Positions 52,177 through 61,054 of a DNA stretch of 64,000 bases are shown one piece after another. Source of the DNA: DYIU01 sp038326775 (GTDB lineage Bacteria; Actinomycetota; Geothermincolia; Fen-727; Anoxymicrobiaceae); assembly GCA_038326775.1 (NCBI GenBank), contig JBBQKJ010000009.1, positions 1 through 64,000 on the forward strand. Direction: 5' to 3'. Numbering within the stretch: the first letter of the stretch is position 1; each line of letters starts with the position of its first letter. Both the position numbers and the translations under genes were made by a program. The notes beneath the pieces were generated by a model. It was not told the DNA's origin. It saw only the letters and a list, made by a program, of their open reading frames with translations, and did not search any database.

Positions 52177-53068
52177 GCACCTGGCGCAGCTCCTGCGCTG
52201 TCCCGCCTGCGGGGGTGAGATGCGCTACCGCCCGCGGGTCTACTCCTATTGCTGCGGCGGACGCGTTCTCCACACCTACCGGGTAAAAGACCAGATTGCC
52301 GACCTCGTCCACGGCGAGCCGGAGGGCCGGCAGAAGAGGGTCAACCGGGCGTTCGGGCGGATCGCGGGCAGGATGTACGAAAAGAACGTGACCGCGGCCA
52401 CCCCGTTCGACCGCTTCGTCACCTGGCTGATGTGGGGGACCACAAAGTTCATCCCGCTGCTCTTCGAGCTGTTGGAGAGCGTGGCCTCCGACTGCGACCC
52501 CGGCTACTTCCTGGACATCCCCGTTGGAACCGGGGTTTTCACGGCGGGGGAGTACAGCCTGCAGCCGAACCTCGAGTTCATCGCGGCCGATTACAGCAGG
52601 GAAATGCTCGATCGGGCACAAGAGAAAGTGCTCGCCGAGGACTACGGCAACGTCATGCTGGTTCGCACCGACGTCGCGAGCCTTCCCTTCGTGGACGGAA
52701 CGTTCACGGGCGTGCTGACCATGAACGGCTTCGGCTCTTTCCCGGAGCCGGCGCGCGCGCTCGATGAGCTCGTGCGCGTCTTGAAGCCGAACGGAAAGCT
52801 GGCAGGCTCGATGTACGTTCGGGGCGAGCGCTTGATGTCAGATATTCTCCTCCGCCGCGTACTCTCCCGGCTGGGCCTTTTCTCGCGCTCGGTTTACACC
52901 GAGGAGGAGTTCGTCGCCGAACTCGCGTCCCGCGGCGTCAACAAGGTGGTCACCAGGAAGGTCAAGTCGCTCATGTTCTTCTCGGGCCGCAAGTGCGCTC
53001 CCGAGCCCGAACCGCCGGCTGAGCCGAAGGCCGAGAGCGAGCGCGAACCGGAGACTTTGAGTGTCTGA
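52166..53068 (+). CDS. Class I SAM-dependent methyltransferase with Zn-binding N-terminus
   Basis: 300 residues from the GTG at 52166 (GAGGGGG upstream); an ATG at 52139 in the same frame is an alternative. The N-terminus is Trm112-like (LLRCPACGGEMRYRP, then YSYCC). The methyltransferase has FLDIPVGTGVFT (motif I) and FIAADYSREML (motif II), then VLTMNGFGSFPEPARALDELVRVLKPNGKL. The C-terminal tail is rich in Pro and Glu. The overall type is UbiE/COQ5-like; substrate unknown. Confidence 0.85.
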   Translation: MNHEHLAQLLRCPACGGEMRYRPRVYSYCCGGRVLHTYRVKDQIADLVHGEPEGRQKRVNRAFGRIAGRMYEKNVTAATPFDRFVTWLMWGTTKFIPLLFELLESVASDCDPGYFLDIPVGTGVFTAGEYSLQPNLEFIAADYSREMLDRAQEKVLAEDYGNVMLVRTDVASLPFVDGTFTGVLTMNGFGSFPEPARALDELVRVLKPNGKLAGSMYVRGERLMSDILLRRVLSRLGLFSRSVYTEEEFVAELASRGVNKVVTRKVKSLMFFSGRKCAPEPEPPAEPKAESEREPETLSV

Positions 53069-53549
53069 ACCCGTCCGGCAGCTGCCCGAGTGAGAAGCTG
53101 GTGCAGCCGTGCTTGCGGCTACGTCCCAGATCCGGCTCCTGGTGAAGCGCTGGCTGATGACCACCGGCAGGCGCATGGCCAGGCCGGTGTGGAGCCGGTC
53201 GTCAGGCTGGTAGTCCCGGACCAGGAATCCGAGCAGGCAATACATGGTGTTACGCAGGGAGTCCCGGCCCATGTTGGAGATGCCCCGCTTGTCACCGAGG
53301 ATGATTATCAGGGACGGCGCCCCCATGAGCACTTAGGCCGTATAGCCTTCCTGACGCCCACCACCACCCGCTGGTCGGTGAGCCGTGGCATGGCCACCGA
53401 GGCCGGCGACCACCAGGCCCGCATGAGCAGGTTCTCCTTATCGAATCTGAACTCCTGGTTGGACCAGACGTCCGGGAGTGCGGGAAGATAGGCTTTGCGC
53501 AGGTGCTCAAGGATCATCAGTCACTCCCCCTTCTCGACTTTCCCCCCAT
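53069..53549 (-). pseudogene. Region without an intact gene; possible degraded minus-strand gene
   Basis: 480 bp. On the minus strand two frames that follow one another (about 53517 to 53308, then about 53332 to 53130) give protein-like sequence (VWSNQEFRFDKENLLMRAWW and GDKRGISNMGRDSLRN). They would join by a frameshift near 53320. I do not recognise the family. The region may instead be noncoding. Confidence 0.25.
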
Positions 53550-54800
53550 TCAGGTTTTTTCCAGTATGTGTATGCACATCGCGGCCTCGCCTGCGCCGAT
53601 GAAGCCGCCGCCGTTCTCGGCCAGGGCTACGCGAGCCCCCTCCACCTGGCGCTTGCCGGCGTCACCCCGCAATTGGGTCACCAGCTCCAGTAACTGTGCT
53701 ATGCCGGAGGCGCCGATGGGGTGGCCGCGGCACTCCAGGCCGCCGCTGGTGTTCACGGGTAGTCTCCCGCCCACCCTGGTGGCGCCCGACTCGGCGAAGG
53801 GGCCACCTTCACCGTCGGGGCAGAAACCCAGCTCCTCGCACTGCAGAAGCTCTCCGAAGGCGGTGGCGTCGTGCACTTCGGCGAGGTCGACATCCCCGGG
53901 CCCCAGGCCGGACACCTCGTAGGCCTTGCGTGAGAGGCGCTTGCCGATCAGCTCCTGGTCCGGGCCGAACTTGAGGCTGCCCGAGGCAAGGACAGATGCC
54001 CTCACCTTTACCGGACGGGCGTCCGGGAACCGTTTCAGGGCCCGTTCGGAGCAGACCAGGGCGGCGGTGGCCCCGTCCCCGATGGGGGCGCACATCGAGC
54101 GGGTGAGAGGGTAGGCCACCGGGCGGTCGTTCATGACCTCGTCCACGCTCATGTCCATCTGGTACTGGGCGAGCGGGTTCATCGAGCCGTGCCAGTGGTT
54201 CTTGGCGGCGATGACCGCGAGCTGGCGCTGGGTGGTCCCGTACTGCTGCATGTGCATGCGGGCGCCCATGGCGTAGAAATCCATGAAAGGCGAGTGGCCG
54301 CCCCCGCCACCGTCGCCCTCTTTCACCGCCCCGGCCTCTTTCGCCTTCTTCTGTGCGTCGGCCTGGAAGGCGGCGATGATCTGGCGGGTAAAATCGACAT
54401 CGGTGTTGGAGATGAACATCTCGAAAGAGGCCTGCTTGTCCGCGGGGTTGTAAACTTTTTCCGCCCCGACGGCCAGGGCAACGTCGTAGAGGCCTGACTT
54501 TATCCCCATCCAGCAGCCGTTCACCGCGCTGGAGGCCCCCGCGCATGCGTTCTCCACGTTCATCACCGGGACGCCCTCGATGCCCAGGGGTATCAGTGCC
54601 ACCTGCCCGCGGATGGAGTGCTGGCCGGTGTTGATGCCCCAGAACGAGTTCGAGAACCAGGCGGCCTCGACGTCCTGCGTTCGCGCCCCGGCGTCCCGGA
54701 GAACCAGACCCAGGACCTCGGAGCTCATGTCCTTGATGGTCCGCTCCGCGTACTTGCCGAAGCGCAGCATACCCACGCCGATGATATAGACTTCATCCAT
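53550..54800 (-). CDS. Thiolase-family protein (acetyl-CoA C-acyltransferase-like)
   Basis: 416 residues. Nucleophile segment NVENACAGASSAV with the cysteine in place, RGHPIGASG (active-site His) near the C-terminus and ENGGGFIGAGEAA at the end. It is related to SCP-x/thiolases that cleave 3-ketoacyl-CoA. Unlike its paralogue at 12021-13223 it keeps the Cys, so it can be a true thiolase. No DUF35 gene is adjacent; a truncated acyl-CoA dehydrogenase lies 45 bp upstream. Confidence 0.9.
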   Translation of the reverse strand: MDEVYIIGVGMLRFGKYAERTIKDMSSEVLGLVLRDAGARTQDVEAAWFSNSFWGINTGQHSIRGQVALIPLGIEGVPVMNVENACAGASSAVNGCWMGIKSGLYDVALAVGAEKVYNPADKQASFEMFISNTDVDFTRQIIAAFQADAQKKAKEAGAVKEGDGGGGGHSPFMDFYAMGARMHMQQYGTTQRQLAVIAAKNHWHGSMNPLAQYQMDMSVDEVMNDRPVAYPLTRSMCAPIGDGATAALVCSERALKRFPDARPVKVRASVLASGSLKFGPDQELIGKRLSRKAYEVSGLGPGDVDLAEVHDATAFGELLQCEELGFCPDGEGGPFAESGATRVGGRLPVNTSGGLECRGHPIGASGIAQLLELVTQLRGDAGKRQVEGARVALAENGGGFIGAGEAAMCIHILEKT

Positions 54801-54845
54801 GTAAAAGCTCCTTCATTTTATACGCGGAGTCATTCCGCCGGTCGG

Positions 54846-55358
54846 TTAGCCGTTTTCCATCAGGCTCAGCAGCTTCAGCCTGGATTCCTCGTTCGTCCTT
54901 GGATAGATCTGGCAGTACGTGGCGTCGCGCACGAGACGCTCCATGCCGTAATCCTCAGTGTAGCCATAGCCGCCGTGGATCTGCAACCCGTCGGTGGCCG
55001 AGCGAAGCGCCCTGTCGGTAGCCTCCATGCGGCAGGATATAGCCTGTGCCAGGTTCCCGTTCAGACACGCCGCGCGGAGCATTGCCCGGGCCATCTCGAT
55101 ACCCGAGGCCATGTCAGCAAGGAAGAGCCGCATCTGCTGGTGGTTGATGATGACGGCCCCACCCTGGTAGCGCTCGGAGGCGTACGCGTGGGTGGCCTGC
55201 AACGACTTGCGGGCAATGCCGGTGGCGACGGCGGCGAACCCCAGGTCGAGGGAGGCCGACCGGGCCGCGGAGGGCTTGATGGAAGCGGTGCTGCACGCGA
55301 CACCTCCAGGAACGGATATCCGGGCGTTCCTGAAGGTGACCCAAAGGAACTTGCTCAC
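54846..55358 (-). pseudogene. Acyl-CoA dehydrogenase, C-terminal fragment
   Basis: The 170 residues match only the last part of an acyl-CoA dehydrogenase: a VTFRNARI segment, then the C-terminal helical domain (GIARKSLQATHAYASER, LADMASGIEMARAM) and the catalytic-end motif GGYGYTEDYGMERLVRDA. The N-terminal and central domains, including most of the FAD/acyl-CoA site, are absent, and the sequence upstream does not supply them in any frame. It is probably a deletion remnant. Confidence 0.8.
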
Positions 55359-55660
55359 TTATCTCATGGAACACCCGTACAAGGTCAAAGCGTCGATATC
55401 ACCGATGGCTCCGAGATGAAGAAAGAGCCGGGCGGCGTTGTACAGGGATTGTACTGTATCTTCTTCCCGGTAATAGAAGACGCGCAAGAACGCATAGAGA
55501 CGCGACGGAACCTGCCGGTGGGAACCGAGGCTATATATCCTCGGCTTCAACAGAATAGTCGGAGTGGTCAAACTCCCGGACCTCGACGCGTTCGCTCTCG
55601 AGATAACCGCCCGGCAGCACGGGCCCTGGCCGCAAGCAACGGAGGCTTCTCAAACAGAAG
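55359..55660. other. Intergenic region, possible deletion scar
   Basis: About 300 bp between the acyl-CoA dehydrogenase remnant and the electron-transfer operon. A 70-codon minus-strand frame here is protein-like only in part (SLYNAARLFLHLGAIGDID) and not recognised. It may be the scar of the deletion that truncated the dehydrogenase. Confidence 0.3.
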
Positions 55661-55683
55661 AAGGCGGGCATCGAGCCCGCCTT
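55661..55683 (-). terminator. Intrinsic terminator of the Flox/Hdr/Etf operon
   Basis: Perfect 9-bp arms AAGGCGGGC (55661-55669) and GCCCGCCTT (55675-55683) around a 5-bp loop. Read on the minus strand it is followed by CTTCTGTTTG. It lies 27 bp after the stop of the last operon gene. Confidence 0.7.
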
Positions 55684-55709
55684 CAAGCGATTTGTCTGTT
55701 TTTCTCTTG

Positions 55710-56558
55710 TCAGGCGAACGCCTCGGGGATCTTCTTCAGCGTCTCGTAGCTGAACACCGGACCGTCCTTGCAGACGTAGAGGTGGCCCACGTTGCAGCGC
55801 CCGCATTTGCCGATGCCGCACTTCATGCGCTCCTCGAGCGTGGTGTAGATCTGCTCGGGCGCGAACCCCAGCTTCAGGAGGTTCTGGGTCACGAACTTTA
55901 TCATGATAGGCGGGCCGCAGGTGACCGCGATCGCGTTTTCCGGGCTCGGTGAGACCTCCATCAGCAGGTTGGGCACGAACCCCACGAAGTGGGGCCATTT
56001 CTCCTCTTCGACGTCCACCGAGAGGTGGCACGAGGTCCCCGACTCGGTCATGAACTCGCCCAGCTCGTCCTGGAAGCAGAGGTCCTCGGAGGTGCGCGAG
56101 CCGTATATGACCTGCAGTTCGCCGTACTTGTCGCGGTTCGCCCTGACGTAGTTGATGACCGGCCGCAGAGGGGCCTGGCCGATGCCGCCGCCGACGGTCA
56201 CGATGTTCTTTCCTTCCCACTCCTCCATCGGGAACGAGTTGCCGAGCGGCCCCCTGACGGTCATGGTGTCACCGGTCTCCAGCTCGTGGAGGGCTCGAGT
56301 GACCTTGCCCATCTTCATTATCGAGAAGCGCAGGTAGCCCTCCTCGGTCGGCGAAGACGAGATGCAGAACATGGCCTCGCCAACGCCCAGCCGGCCGACC
56401 ATGGCGCAGTTCCCGGGGCTGTGGCTCCAGGTGTCCCAGACCTTATCGTCGGCGAAGGTCACCCTGAACGTCTTGATGGCCCTGTCGCCCGGGGTCTCGT
56501 AGCGCGCGTCCTCGATGTTGACTATATAAGGAAGATAAGGGTTGCTTTCGTCCATCAT
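55710..56558 (-). CDS. NAD(P)H-binding FAD/2Fe-2S electron-transfer subunit (FloxA / sulfhydrogenase gamma / PyrK-like)
   Basis: 282 residues. The ferredoxin-reductase FAD domain (FSIMKMGKVTRAL, VRGPLGNSFP) and NAD(P) domain (TVGGGIGQAPLRPVINY, VTCGPPIM) are followed by a C-terminal cluster motif CGIGKCGRCNVG with a fourth Cys in YVCKDGPVF, holding a 2Fe-2S cluster. It would exchange hydride with NAD(P)H and pass single electrons to the Fe-S subunits. It is the last gene of the operon, overlapping its neighbour as ATGA. Confidence 0.88.
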   Translation of the reverse strand: MMDESNPYLPYIVNIEDARYETPGDRAIKTFRVTFADDKVWDTWSHSPGNCAMVGRLGVGEAMFCISSSPTEEGYLRFSIMKMGKVTRALHELETGDTMTVRGPLGNSFPMEEWEGKNIVTVGGGIGQAPLRPVINYVRANRDKYGELQVIYGSRTSEDLCFQDELGEFMTESGTSCHLSVDVEEEKWPHFVGFVPNLLMEVSPSPENAIAVTCGPPIMIKFVTQNLLKLGFAPEQIYTTLEERMKCGIGKCGRCNVGHLYVCKDGPVFSYETLKKIPEAFA

Positions 56559-57589
56559 GCCGTCTTTGCCTCCTTGGCTTCAGCCTGCTTGGACTTATCC
56601 AGGATGTCCAGTATGTCGATGTTGACCGGGCAGTGGTTGATACAGCGCCCGCAGCCGACGCAGGCTATCACGTCGAACTTCTCCGGGAAGTACGAGTACT
56701 TGTGGCTGATGCGGTTGCGCGTGCGCTCCTTGCGCGTCGGCCTGGGGTTGTGCCCGGACGTGTGCAGCGAGTACTCGGAGAACATGCAGGTGTCCCACAT
56801 GCGCGCGCGCCTGGCGTCGAACGCCTCGGCCTCGTCCTGGATGTCGAAGCAGTGGCAGGTGGGGCACAGGAACGTGCATATCCCGCAGCCCAGGCACCTG
56901 TCGGAGAACTGCTCCCAGAACGGGTGGTCGTAGAGCGACGGGAGCTTCTCGGGTATGCCGGCGGTGTCGATGGAACGCGCCACCTTCTTCAGGGCGTCCT
57001 CACCCTGTTTCGCCGCCGCCTTCGCGTCCGCGTCGCCGGCGGCCTCGAGTCCCGCCGCCTTCGCGAACTCCTCGCCCTTGTCGGTGAGGGAATTAACGTA
57101 GTACGCGTCGCCCAGGTCGAACATGAGGGCGTCCAGCCCCTTCTCTGAAGCCGGCCCGCCGCCCACCGACGGGCAGAAGCAGTTAGCGCAAGGTTCCGCG
57201 CAGGCGAGCCCGACGAGGGTGGTGCCCTCACGGCGCTTCTGGTAGTAGGGGTCCGCGAAGTCCCACCCGTAGAGGTTGTCCACGATGCTGTAGGCATGCG
57301 CGTCACACGGCCTTATCCCGAACACCATCCTCTTCTTGGAGGCATCCGGCACTGACGGCTCGACCTCCGTTGAGCCCAGGCGGTACTTGAAGAGCGTCTC
57401 GGTCTGGGGGAACATCAGCTCCTTGGGCGGGACGGTGGTGTTATCGTAGTCGAGGCTGACGTTGGCGGGGTCGGTGACCTCCTTGAACCTCAGCACGTCA
57501 CCGACCGCAGCCGGCGCGAAGACCTGATACTCTTTGAGACTGGTTAGCACATCTGCGAGCTTGTCTCTTGCGAACTTGTAATCTCCCAT
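56555..57589 (-). CDS. Fe-S subunit with two 4Fe-4S motifs (FloxB / sulfhydrogenase beta / AsrA-like)
   Basis: 344 residues from the ATG at 57587-57589. An N-terminal domain of about 230 residues (LKEYQVFAPAAVGDVLRF, FGIRPCDAHA, GLACAEPCANCFC) is followed by CLGCGICTFLCPTCHCFDI and CVGCGRCINHCPVNID, ligand sets for two 4Fe-4S clusters. This is the beta subunit type found in sulfhydrogenases, AsrA and Flox complexes. It relays electrons between the flavin subunit and the rest of the complex. Confidence 0.87.
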   Translation of the reverse strand: MGDYKFARDKLADVLTSLKEYQVFAPAAVGDVLRFKEVTDPANVSLDYDNTTVPPKELMFPQTETLFKYRLGSTEVEPSVPDASKKRMVFGIRPCDAHAYSIVDNLYGWDFADPYYQKRREGTTLVGLACAEPCANCFCPSVGGGPASEKGLDALMFDLGDAYYVNSLTDKGEEFAKAAGLEAAGDADAKAAAKQGEDALKKVARSIDTAGIPEKLPSLYDHPFWEQFSDRCLGCGICTFLCPTCHCFDIQDEAEAFDARRARMWDTCMFSEYSLHTSGHNPRPTRKERTRNRISHKYSYFPEKFDVIACVGCGRCINHCPVNIDILDILDKSKQAEAKEAKTA

Positions 57590-57598
57590 AGCCTCCAC

Positions 57599-58582
57599 CT
57601 ACATTATGTATTCTTCGGGGTCCTGCGGGTTGTAGCAGGCGAGCATCGGCTCGGCCTCGACGTCCACCCCCGGCTCGTACTCGAACATCTCTTTAACGTC
57701 ACGGGTCATCTTGCGATTGAGCGTCATGATGGGGATGTCCACAGGGCAGACCCGCTGGCACTCCATGCACTCGATACAGCGCCCCGCCAGGTGCCACGCG
57801 CGCTGCACGTGGTAGACGGTGTTCTCGCTGATGTCGGTCGACCGGCGCGTCCACTGGGGGCGCAGCTTGCTGACCACGCACTCCACGCAGTAGCACATCG
57901 GGCAGACGTTCCGGCAGGAGTAGCAGCGGATGCACTTGGAGAACTGCTCATCCCAGTGCTTCCACTTATCCTCCGGGCTCATCTTCTCGAACTCGTCGAC
58001 GTCGGCGAAGTCGTCGTCGGCCCACTTCTCGACCTCCTCGCCCAGCAGGAAGTCGCTCACGAGCGGGTTGGGGTAGCGACAGCGCAGGCACTTGTCCATG
58101 AGGATGTTCGACCGGTCAACCGTCTTGACATCGCCGCCGATATCGAGGGCCACCTTCTCCTTGTCGACCTTCGCGGAGACCTGCGCGCCGGTCTGGCCGA
58201 ACAGCTTCTCGGCTTTGCGCCGGTCGACGACCCCGAGGCAGGGGATGCCCAGGACGACCACGTCCTCACGAGCGTACGCCTTCTCGACGAGCTGCTGGAC
58301 CACGGCGCGCGAGTCGCAGCCCTTGACCATGACAGCCACCTTGCGGGTGTCAGGCTCGGCGCCGCGCGGCACCGGCTTCTTTTCCTCGATAGCGATAAAC
58401 GAGGCCGGGTTCGCGACGCAGGTGGCGTCGAAGATGAGCTGCTCGGCCTGGGAGGCGTCGGTCACGACCGCGGGAGCGGCTTCGAAGCCGTAGGTGCCCC
58501 GCTTCCAGCCGATGAGGCGCCTCACGTCATCGCGTATAAGAGTCTCCCTGGCCTTTTCCTGGAGTTTTTTCTCGTCTACCAA
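57599..58582 (-). CDS. Fe-S electron-transfer subunit, FloxC-like
   Basis: 327 residues from a TTG with GGAGGCAG upstream. The N-terminal half (VMVKGCDSRAVVQQLVEKA, VLGIPCLGVVD) is related to FrhB/FdhB and to AsrA-type proteins. The C-terminal half carries DKCLRCRYPNP, CIRCYSCRNVCPMCYCVEC and CIECMECQRVCPVDIP, so at least two 4Fe-4S clusters. It sits between the MvhD-like and FloxB-like genes, overlapping the former by 7 bp. Confidence 0.85.
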   Translation of the reverse strand: MVDEKKLQEKARETLIRDDVRRLIGWKRGTYGFEAAPAVVTDASQAEQLIFDATCVANPASFIAIEEKKPVPRGAEPDTRKVAVMVKGCDSRAVVQQLVEKAYAREDVVVLGIPCLGVVDRRKAEKLFGQTGAQVSAKVDKEKVALDIGGDVKTVDRSNILMDKCLRCRYPNPLVSDFLLGEEVEKWADDDFADVDEFEKMSPEDKWKHWDEQFSKCIRCYSCRNVCPMCYCVECVVSKLRPQWTRRSTDISENTVYHVQRAWHLAGRCIECMECQRVCPVDIPIMTLNRKMTRDVKEMFEYEPGVDVEAEPMLACYNPQDPEEYIM

Positions 58583-59007
58583 TTTATCTGCCTCCGTCTG
58601 AATTGGTCCATGGGACCCGCTTCCTTGGCCTTGGCAACCGTCTCCTCGACGACGTCGGCGAACTTGGCGCCCTCGGAGGCGGATACCCAGCTCATGTTGA
58701 CGCGGCCGGGGTCTACCCCGACGTGCTCCAGGAGCTTGCGCATCAGCATGAATCGGCGCCTGGCGTAGAAGTTGCCCTCGAGGTAGTGGCAGTCACCCGG
58801 GTGGCAGCCCGAGATGAGCACGCCGTCCGCGCCCTGCTGCAGGGCGTTCAGGAGGAACAGCGGGTTAACGCGTCCCGAGCACATCACCCTGATTATCTTG
58901 ACGTTCGGCAGATAACGCATCCTCGAGGTCCCCGCCAGGTCGGCTCCGGCGTACGAGCACCAGTTGCACAGGAAAGCGACTATGTTGGGCTCGAATTCTT
59001 CACTCAT
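58576..59007 (-). CDS. mvhD: MvhD-like hydrogenase delta / FloxD Fe-S subunit
   Basis: 143 residues from the ATG at 59005-59007; the start overlaps the hdrA stop (TAATG). All family cysteines are seen: FLCNWCSYAGAD, VMCSGRV and SGCHPGDCHY, which bind a 2Fe-2S cluster. MvhD-type proteins dock electron donors onto HdrA. Here no hydrogenase genes are near, so the donor is probably the NAD(P)H module encoded downstream. Confidence 0.93.
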   Translation of the reverse strand: MSEEFEPNIVAFLCNWCSYAGADLAGTSRMRYLPNVKIIRVMCSGRVNPLFLLNALQQGADGVLISGCHPGDCHYLEGNFYARRRFMLMRKLLEHVGVDPGRVNMSWVSASEGAKFADVVEETVAKAKEAGPMDQFRRRQINW

Positions 59008-61031
59008 TACGGCTTCACTCCTAGTACAGCTATTTGTGGCAGTATCTGTTCGTCCTTGAAGGACCTGGGCTGTATGGCACCAGACAGACAGGCCGCCGCG
59101 CAGCTGCCGCAGCCCTTGCATAGCGCCTCGTTCACAAACGCCACCTGGACTATGTTGCCCATGCGGTTTTCCTCGACCAGCTCGATGGCGCCGAACGGGC
59201 ACACCTCCACGCAGAACCCGCAGCCCCGGCATTCATCCGGCGATACCACGGAGACCATGGCCTCGACCTTGACCTTCCCGTAAGCCATCAGTATGAGCGC
59301 GCTGGAAGCGGCGGCCTTCGCCTGGGCCACAGTATCGGGGATGTCCTTGGGACCCTGGCAGCATCCGGCGAGGAACACGCCGTCGGAGGCGGTGTCCACG
59401 GGGCGCAGCTTGGGGTGGGCCTCGAGGAAGAAGCCGTCGGTGGACTGCGAGAGCTTGAACAGGTCGATGATCTCGCGGATGTCCTTGCGCGGCTCGAGGC
59501 CGACGCCGAGGACGACCATGTCAGCCTCGTATTCCATCGGGGTGCCGGTGAGGGTGTCCTCGACCTTCACGACCACGGTGTGGTCGTCACCCTTGCGGTA
59601 GATCTCCGAGGGGTTGCCGCGCACGTAGCGCACCCCTTCACGCCTCACCCTGTCGTAGAACTCCTCGAAGCCCTTGCCGAACGCGCGCATGTCCATGTAG
59701 AAGACGGTGATCTCGGCCTCGGGCAGCTTGTCGCGGATGAGGTGGGCCTGCTTGGCCAGGTACATGCAGCACACTCGCGAGCAGTACTCGTTGCCGACCG
59801 ACTTGTCGCGGGAGCCCACGCAGTGGATGAAGGCCACCTTCTCGGGGAGGTAGCCGCCCTCGCCCTTCTTGTCGCGGCCGAGGACAGGCTTGCCCCCGGT
59901 GGGGCCGGACGAGGACACCAGGCGCTCGAACTCGAGCCCGGTTATCACGTTATCGTTCTCTGCCCAGCCGTACTCGGGCTTTTTCTCCATGGGGAAAACG
60001 TCGAAGCCCGTGGCAACGATGACGGTGCCGATCTCTATCTCGACCATCTCGTCTTCCTGCTCGAAGTTGATGGCTCCAGGGCCGCACGCGGCCACGCAGG
60101 CCGGGCCTTCCTTGCCGCACTTCCCCTTGGACAGTTGCAGGCAACGCTCCGGGTCGATGGTGTACTTGGCCGGGACCGCCTGCGGGAACGGCAGGTAAAT
60201 GGCCCCGCGATTGCCGATAAGCTCGTCGAACTCGCTGGGGATGCGCCCCGCCAGCCGGCAGTTCTCCGCGCAGACGCCGCAGCCGGTGCACTTATCGAAG
60301 TCCACGTAGCGCGCCTTCTTGCGGATCTTGGCCTTGAAGTTACCCACGTAGCCGGAGATCTCCTCGAGCTGGGAGTAGGTCATGAGCTCGATGTTGGGGT
60401 GGTTGGCCACGTCCACCATCTTGGGAGTCAGGATGCAGGCCGAGCAGTCGAGGGTGGGGAAAGTCTTGTCGAGCTGGGCCATGTGGCCTCCCACAGACGG
60501 GGTCTTCTCCACCAGGTACACCTTGAACCCGGCGTCCGCGATATCGAGCGCGGCCTGGATGCCCGCGATCCCCGCGCCGATGATGAGACAGGAGGGGATG
60601 ACGTCGACCTCCTTCTCCTCGAGCGCCTCGAGCAGAAGTGCTTTGGCAACGGCGGCCTCGACCAGTTTCTTGGCCTTCTCGGTAGCCTCGGCGTGGTCCA
60701 CTGTCACCCAGGAGACCTGCTCTCGGATGTTGGCCATCTCCAGGAAGTAGGGGTTCAGCCCGGCTTCCCTGATCGCCTTGCGGAATGTCGGCTCGTGCAT
60801 GCGGGGTGAGCATGAGGCCACGATGACGCGGTTGAGCTTCTCGTTGGCTATGTCTTCCTTGATCAAGTTCTGGCCCGGGTCCGAGCACATGTAGGTATAC
60901 TCGCGCGAAACCGCGACCCCGGGCAGCTTCGAGGCGAACTCGACGACCGCCGGCACGTCGATAACCGAGGCTATATTGATGCCGCAGTCGCAGACGTACA
61001 CGCCTATCTTGGGTCTGTAGCTTTCAACCAT
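59007..61031 (-). CDS. hdrA: Heterodisulfide reductase subunit A-like, FAD and multi-4Fe-4S
   Basis: 674 residues. The HdrA start (IGVYVCDCGINIASVIDV), ASCSPRMHEPTFRK and the FAD-binding IIGAGIAGIQAALD lead to a central cluster region (CTGCGVCAENCRLAGR, then Cys-rich CGKEGPACVAACGPGA). A second dinucleotide region and a C-terminal ferredoxin domain with CRGCGFCVEVCPFGA and CKGCGSCAAACLSGA complete it. HdrA carries the bifurcating FAD in Hdr complexes. No hdrBC lies next to it. Confidence 0.94.
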   Translation of the reverse strand: MVESYRPKIGVYVCDCGINIASVIDVPAVVEFASKLPGVAVSREYTYMCSDPGQNLIKEDIANEKLNRVIVASCSPRMHEPTFRKAIREAGLNPYFLEMANIREQVSWVTVDHAEATEKAKKLVEAAVAKALLLEALEEKEVDVIPSCLIIGAGIAGIQAALDIADAGFKVYLVEKTPSVGGHMAQLDKTFPTLDCSACILTPKMVDVANHPNIELMTYSQLEEISGYVGNFKAKIRKKARYVDFDKCTGCGVCAENCRLAGRIPSEFDELIGNRGAIYLPFPQAVPAKYTIDPERCLQLSKGKCGKEGPACVAACGPGAINFEQEDEMVEIEIGTVIVATGFDVFPMEKKPEYGWAENDNVITGLEFERLVSSSGPTGGKPVLGRDKKGEGGYLPEKVAFIHCVGSRDKSVGNEYCSRVCCMYLAKQAHLIRDKLPEAEITVFYMDMRAFGKGFEEFYDRVRREGVRYVRGNPSEIYRKGDDHTVVVKVEDTLTGTPMEYEADMVVLGVGLEPRKDIREIIDLFKLSQSTDGFFLEAHPKLRPVDTASDGVFLAGCCQGPKDIPDTVAQAKAAASSALILMAYGKVKVEAMVSVVSPDECRGCGFCVEVCPFGAIELVEENRMGNIVQVAFVNEALCKGCGSCAAACLSGAIQPRSFKDEQILPQIAVLGVKP

Positions 61032-61054
61032 TTACTCCGGTCCTCCTTGGGCGC

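Noticed and set aside
54815..54822. TATAAAAT as a -10 box for the second thiolase gene
   Set aside because: It lies only about 15 bp before the ATG, so the transcript would begin inside or after the ribosome binding site.
55710..61031. A hydrogenase operon
   Set aside because: The MvhD-like and sulfhydrogenase-like subunits suggested it, but no NiFe large or small subunit (no N-terminal RxCGxC or C-terminal DPCxxC motif) is present in the window.
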